DNA from: Campylobacter avium LMG 24591
Lineage (GTDB): Bacteria > Campylobacterota > Campylobacteria > Campylobacterales > Campylobacteraceae
Assembly (NCBI RefSeq): GCF_002238335.1
Contig: NZ_CP022347.1
Location: 744,001-808,000 of the forward strand
Direction of reading: 5' to 3'
Length of the DNA stretch: 64,000 nucleotides
Below, in pieces: positions 38,318 through 49,175 of this stretch. Below the pieces are notes generated by a model, which was given only the letters and a program-made list of their open reading frames with translations, ran no database searches and was not told where the DNA came from. Position 1 is the first letter of the stretch, and the number at the start of each line of letters is the position of its first letter. The position numbers and the translations under genes were made by a program.

Positions 38318-39313
38318 ATGCAAAAAAATATTATAAATCAAATTCAAGCTTGTGCTAGTATGCAAGAGCTTGAGGAGCTAAGGATTAGTGTTTTAGGTAA
38401 AAATGGTTCTTTAAGTCGCAAATTTGCAGAGCTTAAGAATTTAGATGAGGATAGTAAAAAAAAGACAGCTGCTAATCTAAACAAAGAAAAAGACGAATTT
38501 AATAAATACTACAACGAAAAAGCCCAGCTCTTGCAAGAAAAAGAACTAGAGCTTAAAATGCAAGAAAATGTGTTTAATTTTGCTTATTTTGATGATAGGG
38601 CTAAGACAGCTGCTTTTCATCCGCTTATGCAAACTATGGATAAGATAATAAATTATTTTGTGAATTTAAATTTCAGTATAGAAAGCGGCCCTTTGATAGA
38701 GGATGATTTTCATAATTTTGAAGCCTTAAATTTGCCTAGTTCTCATCCAGCTAGAGATATGCAAGATACTTTTTATTTTAAAAACAAGAATTTGCTAAGA
38801 ACACACACATCGCCTGTTCAAATACGAACCATGTTAAAACAAAAACCACCGATTAGAATTATAGCTCCTGGTGCTGTATTTAGAAGGGACTTTGACATAA
38901 CGCACACTCCTATGTTTCATCAGATAGAAGGTCTTGTTGTCGAGGATGGCGATAGAGTTAGTTTTGCGAATTTAAAGAGCTTGTTAGAGGAATTTTTAAT
39001 ATACATCTTTGGCGATGTTAAAATTCGTTTTAGACCAAGCTTTTTCCCATTTACAGAACCTTCGGCTGAAGTAGATATATCCTGTGTTTTTTGCAAGGGT
39101 AGTGGATGTAGGGTTTGTAAGCATACGGGTTGGCTGGAAGTGCTTGGTTGTGGGGTTGTTGATAGCAATGTTTTTAACTTTGTTTCTTATGAAAATGTGA
39201 GTGGATACGCCTTTGGACTTGGCATAGAAAGATTTGCTATGCTTTTGCATAAAATTCCTGATTTAAGATCAATGTATGAGGGTGATTTAAGGTTGTTGGA
39301 GCAGTTTAGATGA
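38318..39313 (+). CDS. pheS: Phenylalanyl-tRNA synthetase alpha subunit
   Basis: 331 aa. Class II synthetase catalytic subunit: coiled-coil N terminus ([15 protein letters not shown]), motif 2 region [21 protein letters not shown] and motif 3 [14 protein letters not shown]. Works as an alpha2-beta2 enzyme with PheT. AAAGGGG lies 13 nt before the ATG, a long spacing. Overlaps pheT by 4 nt. Confidence 0.97.
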   Translation: MQKNIINQIQACASMQELEELRISVLGKNGSLSRKFAELKNLDEDSKKKTAANLNKEKDEFNKYYNEKAQLLQEKELELKMQENVFNFAYFDDRAKTAAFHPLMQTMDKIINYFVNLNFSIESGPLIEDDFHNFEALNLPSSHPARDMQDTFYFKNKNLLRTHTSPVQIRTMLKQKPPIRIIAPGAVFRRDFDITHTPMFHQIEGLVVEDGDRVSFANLKSLLEEFLIYIFGDVKIRFRPSFFPFTEPSAEVDISCVFCKGSGCRVCKHTGWLEVLGCGVVDSNVFNFVSYENVSGYAFGLGIERFAMLLHKIPDLRSMYEGDLRLLEQFR

Positions 39314-41634
39314 TACTTACTAGAACTTGGTTAAATGAATTTATAGAACTTGAAAATAAAGACTTAAATGATATAACAAATGCCCTAAATTCAATAGGCA
39401 TAGAAGTGGATAGTGCTAGAAGCTTAAGGGTTGCCGATAAAGTCGTTGTTGGTTTTGTCAAAGAAAAGATTAAGCATGAGAATTCAGATAAATTAAATAT
39501 TTGCAAGGTTGATATAGGCGATAGGGATTTGCAAATCATATGTGGCGCTTCTAATGTAGATGAAGGGCAGTTCGTAGCAGTGGCCTTAGAAGGTGCCATG
39601 ATAGGAGATATTTGCATTAAAAGAACCAAGATAAGAGGCGTTGTTTCTGAGGGTATGATTTGCTCAAGTACTGAACTTAATCTTGCAAAGATAAATGACG
39701 GCATTATGGTTCTTGATGATAGCATAGGTGAGCTTGAGTTAGGCAAGGAATTAAACAGCTATGCTATCTTTAATGATGATTTCTTGGAAGTTGAACTTAC
39801 GCCAAATAGAGGAGACTGCCTTAGCATTTATGGCATAGCAAGAGATTTGGCTGTGTTTTTCAATGAAAATATTAAAAAAGTTAAATTTACAGAACCTGAT
39901 AATACCATAGGTATAGGCAGGGTGTTAAGACTAAGTTCTGATAAGGATTTAAATAGTATTTTTAATTTTAGAGTTGTAGAACTTAAAGGTAAAATCGAGC
40001 TTAGCTTGCTGCTAAAGTTAAGATTAGCCACCATTAATGCCTTAAAAGATAATGTTGTGCTAAATTACCTAGCTTATGCCACACACTCGGTTGGAGTTAT
40101 ATTTAATGCTTATGATTTTAAAGCCTTAGAGCCTAATGATGAGGAAATAAGCTTAAAAATTTCTAAGCAAGAGCACGGAGAGACCGTGATTTCTTGCAAA
40201 GATAAAGTAATTAGCGTTGCGGGAATTTCTCAAGAATCCTTTGCAAAAATCACTGATGATACGAGTATGATTATCATAGAGGCACAGTATTCCTTTCCTG
40301 ATGTGATTTCAAATGCTAAAAATTACTATAAAAATCACGATAACGATATGTTATATAGGAGCTTCAGGGGTTCTGAAACGGATTTAGACCTTGGTGTGAA
40401 ATACTTGCTCTCAGTTATGTCTAAGTGTCCTGATTTCTACATATATACTTCATCTCAGCATATTCCTTTTAGCAAGGAGCAAACAGAGATTAAAATTAAC
40501 ATAGAAAAGATTAACAAGCTTATAGGAAGCGATATAGACAAAAACGACATAGTAAATATACTTAAAAGACTTGGTTTTGAGATGGTTCTTTCTGCTGAGG
40601 GGCATTCATTTAGCGTGAAAGTGCCTTATTATAGACATCATGATATTAAAAATTTAGCTGATATTTGCGAAGAAATTATGCGTATGATAGGCATTAATAA
40701 CATCAAGTCAAAGCCTTTAGAATTTGCTGAAAAAATTAATATCAACAACACCTACAAAACTTACAAAAAGCTTCTTTCTCTTAGACAAAAAGCGGTTCAT
40801 AATGGCTATTTTGAGACAGTTCATTATGTCTTAGATAGCAAAGAAGAGCTTGAGGAGCTTGGTTTTGAAACCGTTAAGCTTGAGCTTGTAAATCCTATCA
40901 CAAAGGAATTAAATTCCTTAAGAACAACCTTAATCAACCACCTGCTTCATTCTGCTTCGTATAATACTAGCAATTCCAAAAAGAGTATAAAGCTTTTTGA
41001 GAGTGGTTCAAGCTTTGATGCTCATGCCAATGAATTTAGCAAAATAGCTTTTTTAAGTTCTGGCTATAAGGAGGAAGCTAAAATTTCAAATAAGGCAAAG
41101 CCTGATTTGATAGACTTTTACACCTTTTTAACAGATATACAAAATATAATTGGAAATTTTGACTTAAAGCTTTCATCTTTTGGTTTTTTAAGCCCATACG
41201 AACAAGCTTTCGTGTATAAAAACAATGTCAAAATAGGCTTTATAGGCAGGCTTCATATAAAGATAGAAGATAAAAGATCGCTTTTAAAAACCTATGTGTG
41301 CGAACTTGATTTATCTGCTTTAAAAGATGAGGAAAAGATTGCTAAGCCTTATTCTAAATTTCCTGCAATTAGCAGGGATATAAGCTTGCTAGTTCCAAAG
41401 GATTTTGGCTATGAGAGGATAAAAAACTGCATACAGGATTTAAAAATAGACATTTTAAGTGATTTTAGGCTAATTGATTTATATCATGATGAAAGCTTAA
41501 AAGAGTTTTATAGCCTGACTATAAATTTCACTTTTCAAAATTTAGATAAAACGCTTGAGGATAGCGAAGTTGCAGTTGTTATGGATAGGATTATCACTTC
41601 TTTAAAAGATAATTTAAATTTGGACTTAAGATGA
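39310..41634 (+). CDS. pheT: Phenylalanyl-tRNA synthetase beta subunit
   Basis: 774 aa. N-terminal tRNA-binding/EMAP-like domain ([19 protein letters not shown]), B3/B4 editing domain, B5 domain and a C-terminal anticodon-binding fold ([15 protein letters not shown]). Starts within the pheS stop and ends overlapping aroA by 4 nt. Confidence 0.97.
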   Translation: MILTRTWLNEFIELENKDLNDITNALNSIGIEVDSARSLRVADKVVVGFVKEKIKHENSDKLNICKVDIGDRDLQIICGASNVDEGQFVAVALEGAMIGDICIKRTKIRGVVSEGMICSSTELNLAKINDGIMVLDDSIGELELGKELNSYAIFNDDFLEVELTPNRGDCLSIYGIARDLAVFFNENIKKVKFTEPDNTIGIGRVLRLSSDKDLNSIFNFRVVELKGKIELSLLLKLRLATINALKDNVVLNYLAYATHSVGVIFNAYDFKALEPNDEEISLKISKQEHGETVISCKDKVISVAGISQESFAKITDDTSMIIIEAQYSFPDVISNAKNYYKNHDNDMLYRSFRGSETDLDLGVKYLLSVMSKCPDFYIYTSSQHIPFSKEQTEIKINIEKINKLIGSDIDKNDIVNILKRLGFEMVLSAEGHSFSVKVPYYRHHDIKNLADICEEIMRMIGINNIKSKPLEFAEKININNTYKTYKKLLSLRQKAVHNGYFETVHYVLDSKEELEELGFETVKLELVNPITKELNSLRTTLINHLLHSASYNTSNSKKSIKLFESGSSFDAHANEFSKIAFLSSGYKEEAKISNKAKPDLIDFYTFLTDIQNIIGNFDLKLSSFGFLSPYEQAFVYKNNVKIGFIGRLHIKIEDKRSLLKTYVCELDLSALKDEEKIAKPYSKFPAISRDISLLVPKDFGYERIKNCIQDLKIDILSDFRLIDLYHDESLKEFYSLTINFTFQNLDKTLEDSEVAVVMDRIITSLKDNLNLDLR

Positions 41635-42914
41635 GAATTTATCCAATACAAGCTTTTGATAAGGACTTAGAGCATATAGCAGCAGACAAGAGCATAAGCC
41701 ACCGTTTTGCTATCTTTTCTATGCTTTGCGAGAAAGAAAGCTTTGCTAAAAATTATCTTTTAGCCGAAGACACCTTAAACACTCTTCAAATTTTAAGGTC
41801 TTTGGGTGCTACTGTTTCTTTAGAGAAATCAAATGTTAGCATAAAACCGCCTTCAAAAATTGTATCCCCAAATTCCATTCTTGAGTGCGGGAATTCCGGC
41901 ACGGCAATGCGTTTAATGATGGGCTTTTTAAGTGCTGTTGATGGATTTTTTGTGTTGAGTGGCGATAAATATCTAAACAATAGACCTATGAAAAGAATTT
42001 CAACGCCCTTGTGTAAAATAGGAGCTAAAATTTACGGAAGAGATAATGCAAATTTAGCCCCCATTTGCATAGAAGGAAATTCGAAGCTAGAAGCTTTTTC
42101 GTACGAAAGTGAGATTTCATCAGCTCAGGTAAAAACAGCTCTCATTTTAGCTGCTTTAAAAGCGAAGGATAAGTGCTTTTTTTCTGAAAGCAAACTTAGT
42201 AGAAATCATAGCGAAAACATGCTAAAAGCCATGAATGCGCCTATCACAACTTCAGATAATGAGCTAAGCATAGAGATAAACCCACTTCAAAAACCTTTAA
42301 AGCCACTTGATATAAGCATAGCAAATGACCCATCCTCGGCGTTTTATTTTGCTCTTGCTGCTAGCATATGTCCTAATTCTAAGATAGTAATTAAAAATGT
42401 CTTGCTTAATAAAACTAGAATACAAGCTTATAAAGTGCTTGAAAAAATGGGTGCTAAGATAAGCTTTAAAAAGACTAGCAGCTCTTATGAGGATATTGGC
42501 GAAATTCATGTTCAAAGCTCTACTTTACAGGCTGTTGAACTTAGTGAAAATATATCTTGGCTTATAGATGAAGCTCCAGCTCTTGCTGTTGCTTTTGCTT
42601 GTGCTAAGGGTAGGAGTGTTTTAAGAAATGCTAAGGAACTTAGGGTTAAAGAAAGCGATAGGATTAAGGCTATGGTTAGCAATCTTAGAAAATGCGGTAT
42701 CGAGGCTAAGGAATTAGATGACGGTTTTGAGATAATTGGCTCTGAGGCTAAATTTTCTGAAGTGGATAGCTTTGGAGATCATAGAATAGCTATGAGTATG
42801 GCTATTTTAGGACTTAAATCAGGTATGAGTATTACAGACTGTGACTGTATCAACACCTCTTTTCCAAATTTTAAGGATATTTTAATGTCTTTGGGGGCTA
42901 GAGTTGAAGATTGA
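41631..42914 (+). CDS. aroA: 3-phosphoshikimate 1-carboxyvinyltransferase (EPSP synthase)
   Basis: 427 aa. Joins PEP to shikimate-3-phosphate in aromatic amino-acid synthesis. Motifs: DKSISHRFAIFS at the N terminus, LECGNSGTAMRLMMG (PEP site), SSAQVKTALILAAL and LRVKESDRIKAM. Coupled to pheT upstream (4-nt overlap) and ispH downstream (11-nt overlap). Confidence 0.97.
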   Translation: MRIYPIQAFDKDLEHIAADKSISHRFAIFSMLCEKESFAKNYLLAEDTLNTLQILRSLGATVSLEKSNVSIKPPSKIVSPNSILECGNSGTAMRLMMGFLSAVDGFFVLSGDKYLNNRPMKRISTPLCKIGAKIYGRDNANLAPICIEGNSKLEAFSYESEISSAQVKTALILAALKAKDKCFFSESKLSRNHSENMLKAMNAPITTSDNELSIEINPLQKPLKPLDISIANDPSSAFYFALAASICPNSKIVIKNVLLNKTRIQAYKVLEKMGAKISFKKTSSSYEDIGEIHVQSSTLQAVELSENISWLIDEAPALAVAFACAKGRSVLRNAKELRVKESDRIKAMVSNLRKCGIEAKELDDGFEIIGSEAKFSEVDSFGDHRIAMSMAILGLKSGMSITDCDCINTSFPNFKDILMSLGARVED

Positions 42915-43728
42915 GTTGGCTAAGGATTACGGCTTTTGTTTTGGCGTGAAACAAGCTATCAAAAAAGCAGAAAAGATACGAGACGCAGCTACAATAGGAC
43001 CGCTCATACACAATAATGAGGAAATAAATAGACTTAATGTAAATTTTAATGTAAAAACCCTAGAAAACATACACGAATTAAAAGACGAGAAAAAAGCTAT
43101 CATAAGAACTCATGGCATAACAAAGCAGGATTTGCAGGAGCTAAAGCAAAAGGATATCGAAATTTATGACGCAACTTGTCCCTTTGTTAAAAAGCCTCAA
43201 AATATCTGCGAGACTGTTAGCAAGGAAGGATATGAGGTAGTTATCTTTGGAGATGAAAATCACCCCGAAGTAAAGGGGGTTAAGAGCTATGTTAGCACAA
43301 AATCTTATGTGATTTTAGATGAAAAGGAACTTGATAATGTCAAGCTTCCTAACAAGATAGCACTTGTAAGCCAAACCACTAAAAAGGTGCAAAAATTTAT
43401 GCAAATTGCTAATTACTTAATGCTTAGGGTAAAGGAAGTAAGGGTTTTTAATACAATTTGCGATGCAACTTTTAAAAATCAAGAAGCCATAGAGGAGCTT
43501 TCAAAAAGAAGCGATGTGGTTATAGTTGTTGGCGGTAAAAATTCATCAAATACAAAGCAGTTGTTTTTGATAGCTAAAAATAACTGCGAGGATAGCTATT
43601 TGATTGAGAATGAAAAAGAACTTAAAAAAGAATGGTTTGAAGGCAAAAAACATTGCGGTGTTAGTGCGGGTGCTAGCACGCCTGATTGGATAATTAATAA
43701 GGTTATTGAAAAAATAGAAAAAATATGA
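42904..43728 (+). CDS. ispH: 4-hydroxy-3-methylbut-2-enyl diphosphate reductase
   Basis: 274 aa. Last step of the MEP isoprenoid pathway. The three FeS-cluster cysteines are C12 (YGFCFGV), C92 (DATCPFV) and C186 (NTICDAT). TTG start inside the aroA end gives MKIELAKDYGFCFG, the standard N terminus. Followed by rpsA, a pairing conserved in Campylobacter. Confidence 0.97.
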   Translation: MKIELAKDYGFCFGVKQAIKKAEKIRDAATIGPLIHNNEEINRLNVNFNVKTLENIHELKDEKKAIIRTHGITKQDLQELKQKDIEIYDATCPFVKKPQNICETVSKEGYEVVIFGDENHPEVKGVKSYVSTKSYVILDEKELDNVKLPNKIALVSQTTKKVQKFMQIANYLMLRVKEVRVFNTICDATFKNQEAIEELSKRSDVVIVVGGKNSSNTKQLFLIAKNNCEDSYLIENEKELKKEWFEGKKHCGVSAGASTPDWIINKVIEKIEKI

Positions 43729-43737
43729 AAATTTAAC

Positions 43738-43765
43738 TATAATTAAAGAAAAAGTAAGATAAAAT
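43738..43765 (+). promoter_or_regulatory. Two -10 candidates for rpsA
   Basis: TATAAT (43738-43743) and TAAAAT (43760-43765) both lie in the 74-nt gap before the GTG at 43803. The RBS AAGGGAG (43791-43797) is strong. A separate promoter for the ribosomal gene is plausible. Confidence 0.45.
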
Positions 43766-43802
43766 CAAAGCTACTTTTTAAGTATAAAAAAAGGGAGTAA
43801 GT

Positions 43803-45479
43803 GTGGCTCATTCTAAGAAAGATATAATGGATTTAGAAGATTATCAAGAAGACGATTTTCAGTCTTTGCTTGAAGAGCATGATAACAGACAAAGTAAGGG
43901 CTCGATTATAGACGGTGTCATTGTTGATATAAGAGAGGACATAGGCGAAGTTTGCGTAGATATAGGGGAAAAAGAGGAGGCTACCTTACCTATAAGTGAA
44001 ATACAAGTTGATGGAAATCTTATCTTTAAAAAAGGGGATACGATAAGAGTGGCCTTGCTTGGAAACAGAGGCTCTAAGTCAAAAATTTCTTACCAAAAAG
44101 CTTTAAGAAAGGCTAAGATAGAGGAATTTATAAATAACTTTAAAGATGAAGATAAAGAAAATATAATAGAAGTTGAGATAATCTCAAAAAATGCCGGCGG
44201 CTATGTGGCTATAGATTCTAACGGTGTTGAATTTTTTCTACCTCGCTCACAGTATATAAGCATAAAAGATAATAAAAACTTCAAGCAAAAAAAATTAAAA
44301 GTTAAGATTATAAAGATAGATAAAGATGAATGCAGCATAGTTGTTTCGCGAAAGAAAGTTTCAGAAGAGGAAAGAAAAAAGAAAAGAGAATTAGTAAAAG
44401 GCATAATGGAAGCTGATAAGACCATAGAAGGAATAGTAAAGAAAATAACCTCTTATGGTATGTTTGTAGATGTTGGCGGAATAGATGGCTTGGTTCATTA
44501 TAGTGAAATTTCATACAAAGGCCATGTAAATCCTAGCATGCACTACAACGAAGGCGATAAAGTCCTAGTTAAAGCCATAGGTTATGATAAAGACAAAAAA
44601 CATCTTTCATTGTCCATAAAGGCTGCTATGCCAGATCCTTGGAATGAGATAAAAGATGGCTTGGAAGTGGGCGATACTATCAAAGTTACTGTTTCTAATA
44701 TCGAACCTTACGGAGCCTTTGTTGACCTTGGTAACGACATAGAAGGCTTTTTGCATATAAGTGAAATTTCTTGGGATAAAAATATCAAGCACCCAAAAGA
44801 TTATATAAACAAGGGTGATGATATAAATGTAGAGGTTATAGAAATAGACGCTGAGCAAAAAAGGCTTAGAGTTTCTTTGAGGAATTTACTGCTAAAACCT
44901 TTTGATGAGTTTTTAAAGACTTATAAGGTTGGAGATGTTGTAAAAGGTCTTGTTACTTCTATTACAAATTTTGGCGCTTTTGTTAAAATCGCAAGTATAG
45001 AAGCCTTGCTACACAATGATGATTGCTCTTGGGAGAGGGAAACAAAATGCAAGGATTTATACAAGGTTGGCGATGAGCTTGAGGTAAAGATTATCAAGAT
45101 AGACCCGCAAAATCAAAAGGTATCTCTAAGTGTGAAAGAGCTAGTGCAAAGCCCTATACACTCTTATTCGAAAAAGCATAAGAACGGAGATATAGTTAAG
45201 GGCAAGATAAAAGATATAAAAGATTTTGGCGTATTTGTTGAATTGGATGAAAATGTGGATGCGCTCATACATAAAGATGACATAAGCTCTAAAGATCTTG
45301 AAAATTTAAAAGTTGGTGATGAGATAGAAGCTGCCATATCTTTGATAGATGAAAAGAAAAATCGTATAAGACTTAGTGTTAGAAATTTGAATAAAATCAA
45401 AGAAAGAGAAGTTTTAAACGAGATTAACAATACAGAAAAGATAACTTTGGGAGACATCATAAAAGAACAACTGTCTTAG
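43803..45479 (+). CDS. rpsA: 30S ribosomal protein S1
   Basis: 558 aa with six S1 RNA-binding repeats; clear repeat starts are GSIIDGVIVDIRED, TIEGIVKKITSYGMFVDVG, TIKVTVSNIEPYGAFVDLG, VVKGLVTSITNFGAFVKI and IVKGKIKDIKDFGVFVEL. Binds mRNA on the small subunit. GTG start with a strong RBS. A small membrane-protein gene follows after 4 nt. Confidence 0.97.
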   Translation: MAHSKKDIMDLEDYQEDDFQSLLEEHDNRQSKGSIIDGVIVDIREDIGEVCVDIGEKEEATLPISEIQVDGNLIFKKGDTIRVALLGNRGSKSKISYQKALRKAKIEEFINNFKDEDKENIIEVEIISKNAGGYVAIDSNGVEFFLPRSQYISIKDNKNFKQKKLKVKIIKIDKDECSIVVSRKKVSEEERKKKRELVKGIMEADKTIEGIVKKITSYGMFVDVGGIDGLVHYSEISYKGHVNPSMHYNEGDKVLVKAIGYDKDKKHLSLSIKAAMPDPWNEIKDGLEVGDTIKVTVSNIEPYGAFVDLGNDIEGFLHISEISWDKNIKHPKDYINKGDDINVEVIEIDAEQKRLRVSLRNLLLKPFDEFLKTYKVGDVVKGLVTSITNFGAFVKIASIEALLHNDDCSWERETKCKDLYKVGDELEVKIIKIDPQNQKVSLSVKELVQSPIHSYSKKHKNGDIVKGKIKDIKDFGVFVELDENVDALIHKDDISSKDLENLKVGDEIEAAISLIDEKKNRIRLSVRNLNKIKEREVLNEINNTEKITLGDIIKEQLS

Positions 45480-45483
45480 TAGT

Positions 45484-45975
45484 ATGAAAAGGTATATTTT
45501 TTTCTCTGTTTTATTTGTTTTTTTCGTAGCCCTTGTCGCTGTTGTTTTTTATGTGTTTTTTGCTACTCAAACAGACAAGTTGCCTATATCTCAGTCTATC
45601 TTTGACGATAATGACACAGAACTTGCTGAGCCTGTTTCTCAAAATTCTAAGGCTTGGCAAGATAGATTTTTAAGTATAAAAACCAAGAATTATTCCCCGG
45701 CCGTTGAGAATTTTTCTATGGTTTTTGATGTAGATACTACCGCTTTGCAACCTAAGAGCAAATTTTATCAACTTATCATAGATAAAAACGACATTTATTC
45801 TGTATTCTGCTTAAAACAAACACTAAATTCATTTGATGTTAAGTATTCTCTTACTAGAAGTAAGGATGAAACCGAGATATTCTTAGATACTGATAACAAA
45901 CTTATCTTAGAGGCTATACAAAAGGCTTTAACTGTTTATAATATAAATACGCAAGTAAAGGAGATTTGGCTTTGA
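45484..45975 (+). CDS. Membrane-anchored hypothetical protein (Cj0892c-like)
   Basis: 163 aa, not recognised as a characterised family. One N-terminal membrane helix (about 4-27), then a periplasmic part of about 135 residues with a possible small alpha/beta domain (ENFSMVFDVDTTALQPKS onwards). Lies between rpsA and serA with a 4-nt gap and a 4-nt overlap (to the TTG at 45972), so it is an operon member rather than a shadow frame. Confidence 0.7.
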   Translation: MKRYIFFSVLFVFFVALVAVVFYVFFATQTDKLPISQSIFDDNDTELAEPVSQNSKAWQDRFLSIKTKNYSPAVENFSMVFDVDTTALQPKSKFYQLIIDKNDIYSVFCLKQTLNSFDVKYSLTRSKDETEIFLDTDNKLILEAIQKALTVYNINTQVKEIWL

Positions 45976-47558
45976 AAAAAATTATCGTTTGTGACGCGAT
46001 TTTAGATATTGGCGTTGATATATTAAGAAATGCTAATGATGTTGAGTTGATTGAGGCTGCTAAAATTCCAAAAGATAAATTGCTTACGATGCTAGCAGAT
46101 GTGGATATAGCTATCACTAGGAGTTCTACTGATGTTGATGAGAAATTTTTAGATGCGGCTAAGAATTTAAAAGCTGTTGTTCGTGCTGGTGTTGGCGTTG
46201 ATAATGTTGATATAGCTTATGCCTCCAAAAAGGGCGTTATAGTTATGAATGTTCCAACTGCAAACACAATAGCAGCCGTTGAACTTACCATGACGCACCT
46301 TTTAACCTCTGCAAGGTCTTTTGTAAATTCACATAATCAGCTAAAACAAGAAAGAAAGTGGGATAGAGAAAAATGGTACGGGGTAGAGCTTAAGGGCAAG
46401 ACCTTGGGCGTTATAGGCTTTGGGCACATAGGCTCTAGGGTGGCTATAAGAGCAAAATCCTTTGGTATGAATATTTTGGTGTACGACCCTTATATACCAG
46501 CTTCTAAGGCTGTGGATTTGGATATGCAATACACTCAAAATTTGGATGATGTGCTCACTAAAAGCGATTTTATCACCATACACACTCCAAAAACAAAAGA
46601 AACCAACGCCATGATAGGAGAAAAAGAAATAGCCAAGATGAAAGACGGAGTGAGGCTAATTAACTGTGCTAGAGGAGGGCTTTATGTGGAAGATGCCTTA
46701 TACAACGCTTTGCAAAGCAATAAAATAGCTTGGCTTGGCATAGATGTTTTTTCCAAAGAACCAGCCACAAATCATCCATTGTTAGAATGCGAAAACATCT
46801 CTGTAAGTGCTCACCTTGGTGCAAATACTGTTGAAAGCCAAACAAACATAGCCATACAAGCCTGTGAACAAGCGCTAAGTGCTGCTAGGGAAATTTCATA
46901 TCCAAATGCCTTGAATTTGCCGGTGAAAACAGAGGATTTGCCGGACTTTGCCTTGCCTTATGTTGAGCTTGTATCTAAGATGGCTTATCTTTGTTCGCAA
47001 GTTGAAAATAAAGATGTTATCAAGGCTGTAAGTTTGGAGGCTGAGGGAGCTATCTCTCAGCATGCGCATTCTATGCTAAATTTCGCTGCTGTTTCTGCAC
47101 TTAGACGAATTTTAGGAGATAGCATAAATTATATAAATGTTGATTTTGTGGCCAAAGATAAAGATATAGACTTAGAATACAAAGTCTTACCAACAAGTAG
47201 TGGCTACAATAACAAACTAACCGTGAGAATTCTAACTCAAAATTCTAGTTTTAGTATTTCAGGAACTGTTTTTGGCGAGAGCGAGTTAAGGATTATTGAT
47301 TTAAACGGCTTTAGAACTGATTTTAAGCCTAAAGGCAAGATGATTATAACTAAAAATCAAGATATACCAGGTTTCATAGCCGATATTAGTGGAATTTTGG
47401 CGAAAAACCATATCAACATAGCTGATTTTAGACTAGGTAGAGACGGCTACGGATACGCCTTGGCCGTTATACTTATAGATGAAAAGGCTGATGATAAGCT
47501 CCTTGAGCAGATTAACGACTTAGAGGCTTGTTCTTTCGCTAAGTATGCAGAGTTGTGA
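45972..47558 (+). CDS. serA: D-3-phosphoglycerate dehydrogenase
   Basis: 528 aa from the TTG at 45972. This start is preferred over the TTG at 45966 because AAGGAG (45958-45963) is 8 nt upstream of the former and only 2 nt from the latter. First step of serine synthesis. NAD fold with GVIGFGHIGSRVAI (about 145-158), RAGVGVDNVD, and catalytic INCARGG and SAHLGANT blocks. The C terminus adds an intervening domain and an ACT domain (ITKNQDIPGFIADISGIL), the long type that senses serine. Confidence 0.96.
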   Translation: MKKIIVCDAILDIGVDILRNANDVELIEAAKIPKDKLLTMLADVDIAITRSSTDVDEKFLDAAKNLKAVVRAGVGVDNVDIAYASKKGVIVMNVPTANTIAAVELTMTHLLTSARSFVNSHNQLKQERKWDREKWYGVELKGKTLGVIGFGHIGSRVAIRAKSFGMNILVYDPYIPASKAVDLDMQYTQNLDDVLTKSDFITIHTPKTKETNAMIGEKEIAKMKDGVRLINCARGGLYVEDALYNALQSNKIAWLGIDVFSKEPATNHPLLECENISVSAHLGANTVESQTNIAIQACEQALSAAREISYPNALNLPVKTEDLPDFALPYVELVSKMAYLCSQVENKDVIKAVSLEAEGAISQHAHSMLNFAAVSALRRILGDSINYINVDFVAKDKDIDLEYKVLPTSSGYNNKLTVRILTQNSSFSISGTVFGESELRIIDLNGFRTDFKPKGKMIITKNQDIPGFIADISGILAKNHINIADFRLGRDGYGYALAVILIDEKADDKLLEQINDLEACSFAKYAEL

Positions 47559-48211
47559 TGAGAATTTTATTAGTAGAGGATGATAGCGACTTAAATGAGC
47601 TGCTTACTTTGAGGTTTAAGTCGCTATCTTATGAGGTGCATTCTTTTTTAAATTTAGACTGCGTAAAAACTTGTCTTGATGAAAATGAGATAGATTTATT
47701 GATACTTGATAGAAATATTTGCGGCGAAGATGCCCTAAATTTCGTAAAAAGCTTAAGGGAAGAAGCTTATAACGAACCCGTGATATTTTTAACAGCAAAG
47801 GCTTTGAAAAGAGACATTTTAGAGGGTTTTGAGAGCGGTTGCGATGATTATGTGTGCAAGCCCTTTGATTTTGATGAGCTTTTGTTGCGTATGAAAGCCT
47901 TGCTTAAGCGAAGCAAAAGACAAAATTCAAAGATATCTTTTAAAAACATCCTGCTTGACATTGAAAATAGGCAGTGTTTTGAGGATAATCAAGAAGTAAA
48001 AGTCTCAAATTTAGAATTTGAATTGTTAAAGTGTTTTTTCGAGAACAAAAATGTGCTTTTAACTAGGCAGTTTTTAAGTGAAAATGTATGGCTTGATGAG
48101 TTTACAAATGATAAAAGTATAAATATTGCTATTACAAGACTTAGAAATAAATTTAAGGTCTTAAAAGAACAAATACACAGCATAAGGGGCGTTGGCTACA
48201 AGCTATGCTAG
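47558..48211 (+). CDS. OmpR/PhoB-family response regulator
   Basis: 217 aa from the ATG at 47558, which overlaps the serA stop by 1 nt; a GTG one codon earlier is the other possibility. Receiver domain with acidic D8/D9, phospho-acceptor D51 (LILDRN) and lysine in FLTAKAL; C-terminal winged helix (about 135-217) ending SIRGVGYKL. Partner of the downstream kinase (Cj0890c/Cj0889c type). Target genes unknown. Confidence 0.9.
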   Translation: MRILLVEDDSDLNELLTLRFKSLSYEVHSFLNLDCVKTCLDENEIDLLILDRNICGEDALNFVKSLREEAYNEPVIFLTAKALKRDILEGFESGCDDYVCKPFDFDELLLRMKALLKRSKRQNSKISFKNILLDIENRQCFEDNQEVKVSNLEFELLKCFFENKNVLLTRQFLSENVWLDEFTNDKSINIAITRLRNKFKVLKEQIHSIRGVGYKLC

Positions 48212-49167
48212 AACTTAAATTTAAGTATTTTTTTCTTATCTTAGCTTTGTTTTTTGTAGCCTTTTTTGTCTTAAATTTCTTGATGTTATTTTATGATAAT
48301 CACTTACTTTTTTCTTCCCTATCTTTTTGTTTGCTTTTGTTTTGTTTATTTTTTGCCTTTTACTTTTTTTATAAATTTAGGGCGTTTTTTAAAAACAGCG
48401 TTTCTTTTTTAAAAAATATAGATAAAAAAAATACAAATGGGCTGCAAAACACAGTTTTTGCAGAATTAAACGAGCTAAATAGCGCGCTTTACGGTGCCAA
48501 GTATGAATTTGCAAAAAAACAAAAGGAAAATAAAAAGCAATACAAAAAAATAAATATAAAAAACATGCAGTTTTTAAATATCATCTCAGCCATATCCCAC
48601 GAGCTTAAAAATCCTTTATCTGTTATAAATTTAAGCCTTGATATCTTAGAAAATGAAAAGATTAAAAACAAGGCCTTGCTAGATAAGATAAGAAAACAAT
48701 GTCAAAAAATCAATATGCTAAGCTCAAAGCTAAATTTAGTCTTTAACTTAAAGTCAAAAGAAATACAAAGGCTTGAATTTGATTTGTATGAGCTTTGCAA
48801 AAATATCATACAAGAGCATAATTTTAACAGAGTCATCTTGCAAGGTCAAAGCTCCTATGTAGATGCTGATGTGTTTTTAATAGAACAGGTGATAATAAAT
48901 TTGCTAAACAATGCTTTAAAATACAGCAAAAAAGAAGTCATTTTAACGGTCAAAGATAAGGAACTTATAGTAAAAGACTTTGGCATAGGTATCGCAAAAG
49001 AGCATATAAAATTAGTTAGCAAGAAATTCTATAAGATTGATAGCAGCAGTGAAAACTCCTTCGGTATAGGTCTTTTTTTGGTTAAAAAAATTTTACTTTT
49101 GCACGGCTCACATTTGCAAATTTCAAGCAAATTAGGCGAATTTAGCGAGTTTTCATTTAGGCTTTAG
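48205..49167 (+). CDS. Sensor histidine kinase
   Basis: 320 aa. Two N-terminal membrane helices (about 6-27 and 32-52) with almost no periplasmic loop, so it probably senses within the membrane or the cytoplasm. H box ISHELKNPLSVINL with phospho-acceptor H132, N box INLLNNALKYS (about 231), G box VKDFGIGIAKEH and a second glycine box SFGIGLFLVKKI. Overlaps the regulator gene by 7 nt. Confidence 0.9.
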   Translation: MLELKFKYFFLILALFFVAFFVLNFLMLFYDNHLLFSSLSFCLLLFCLFFAFYFFYKFRAFFKNSVSFLKNIDKKNTNGLQNTVFAELNELNSALYGAKYEFAKKQKENKKQYKKINIKNMQFLNIISAISHELKNPLSVINLSLDILENEKIKNKALLDKIRKQCQKINMLSSKLNLVFNLKSKEIQRLEFDLYELCKNIIQEHNFNRVILQGQSSYVDADVFLIEQVIINLLNNALKYSKKEVILTVKDKELIVKDFGIGIAKEHIKLVSKKFYKIDSSSENSFGIGLFLVKKILLLHGSHLQISSKLGEFSEFSFRL

Positions 49168-49175
49168 GAGAAGCT

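Noticed and set aside
39306-39746. 146-codon minus-strand frame
   Set aside because: Antisense to the conserved N-terminal part of pheT.
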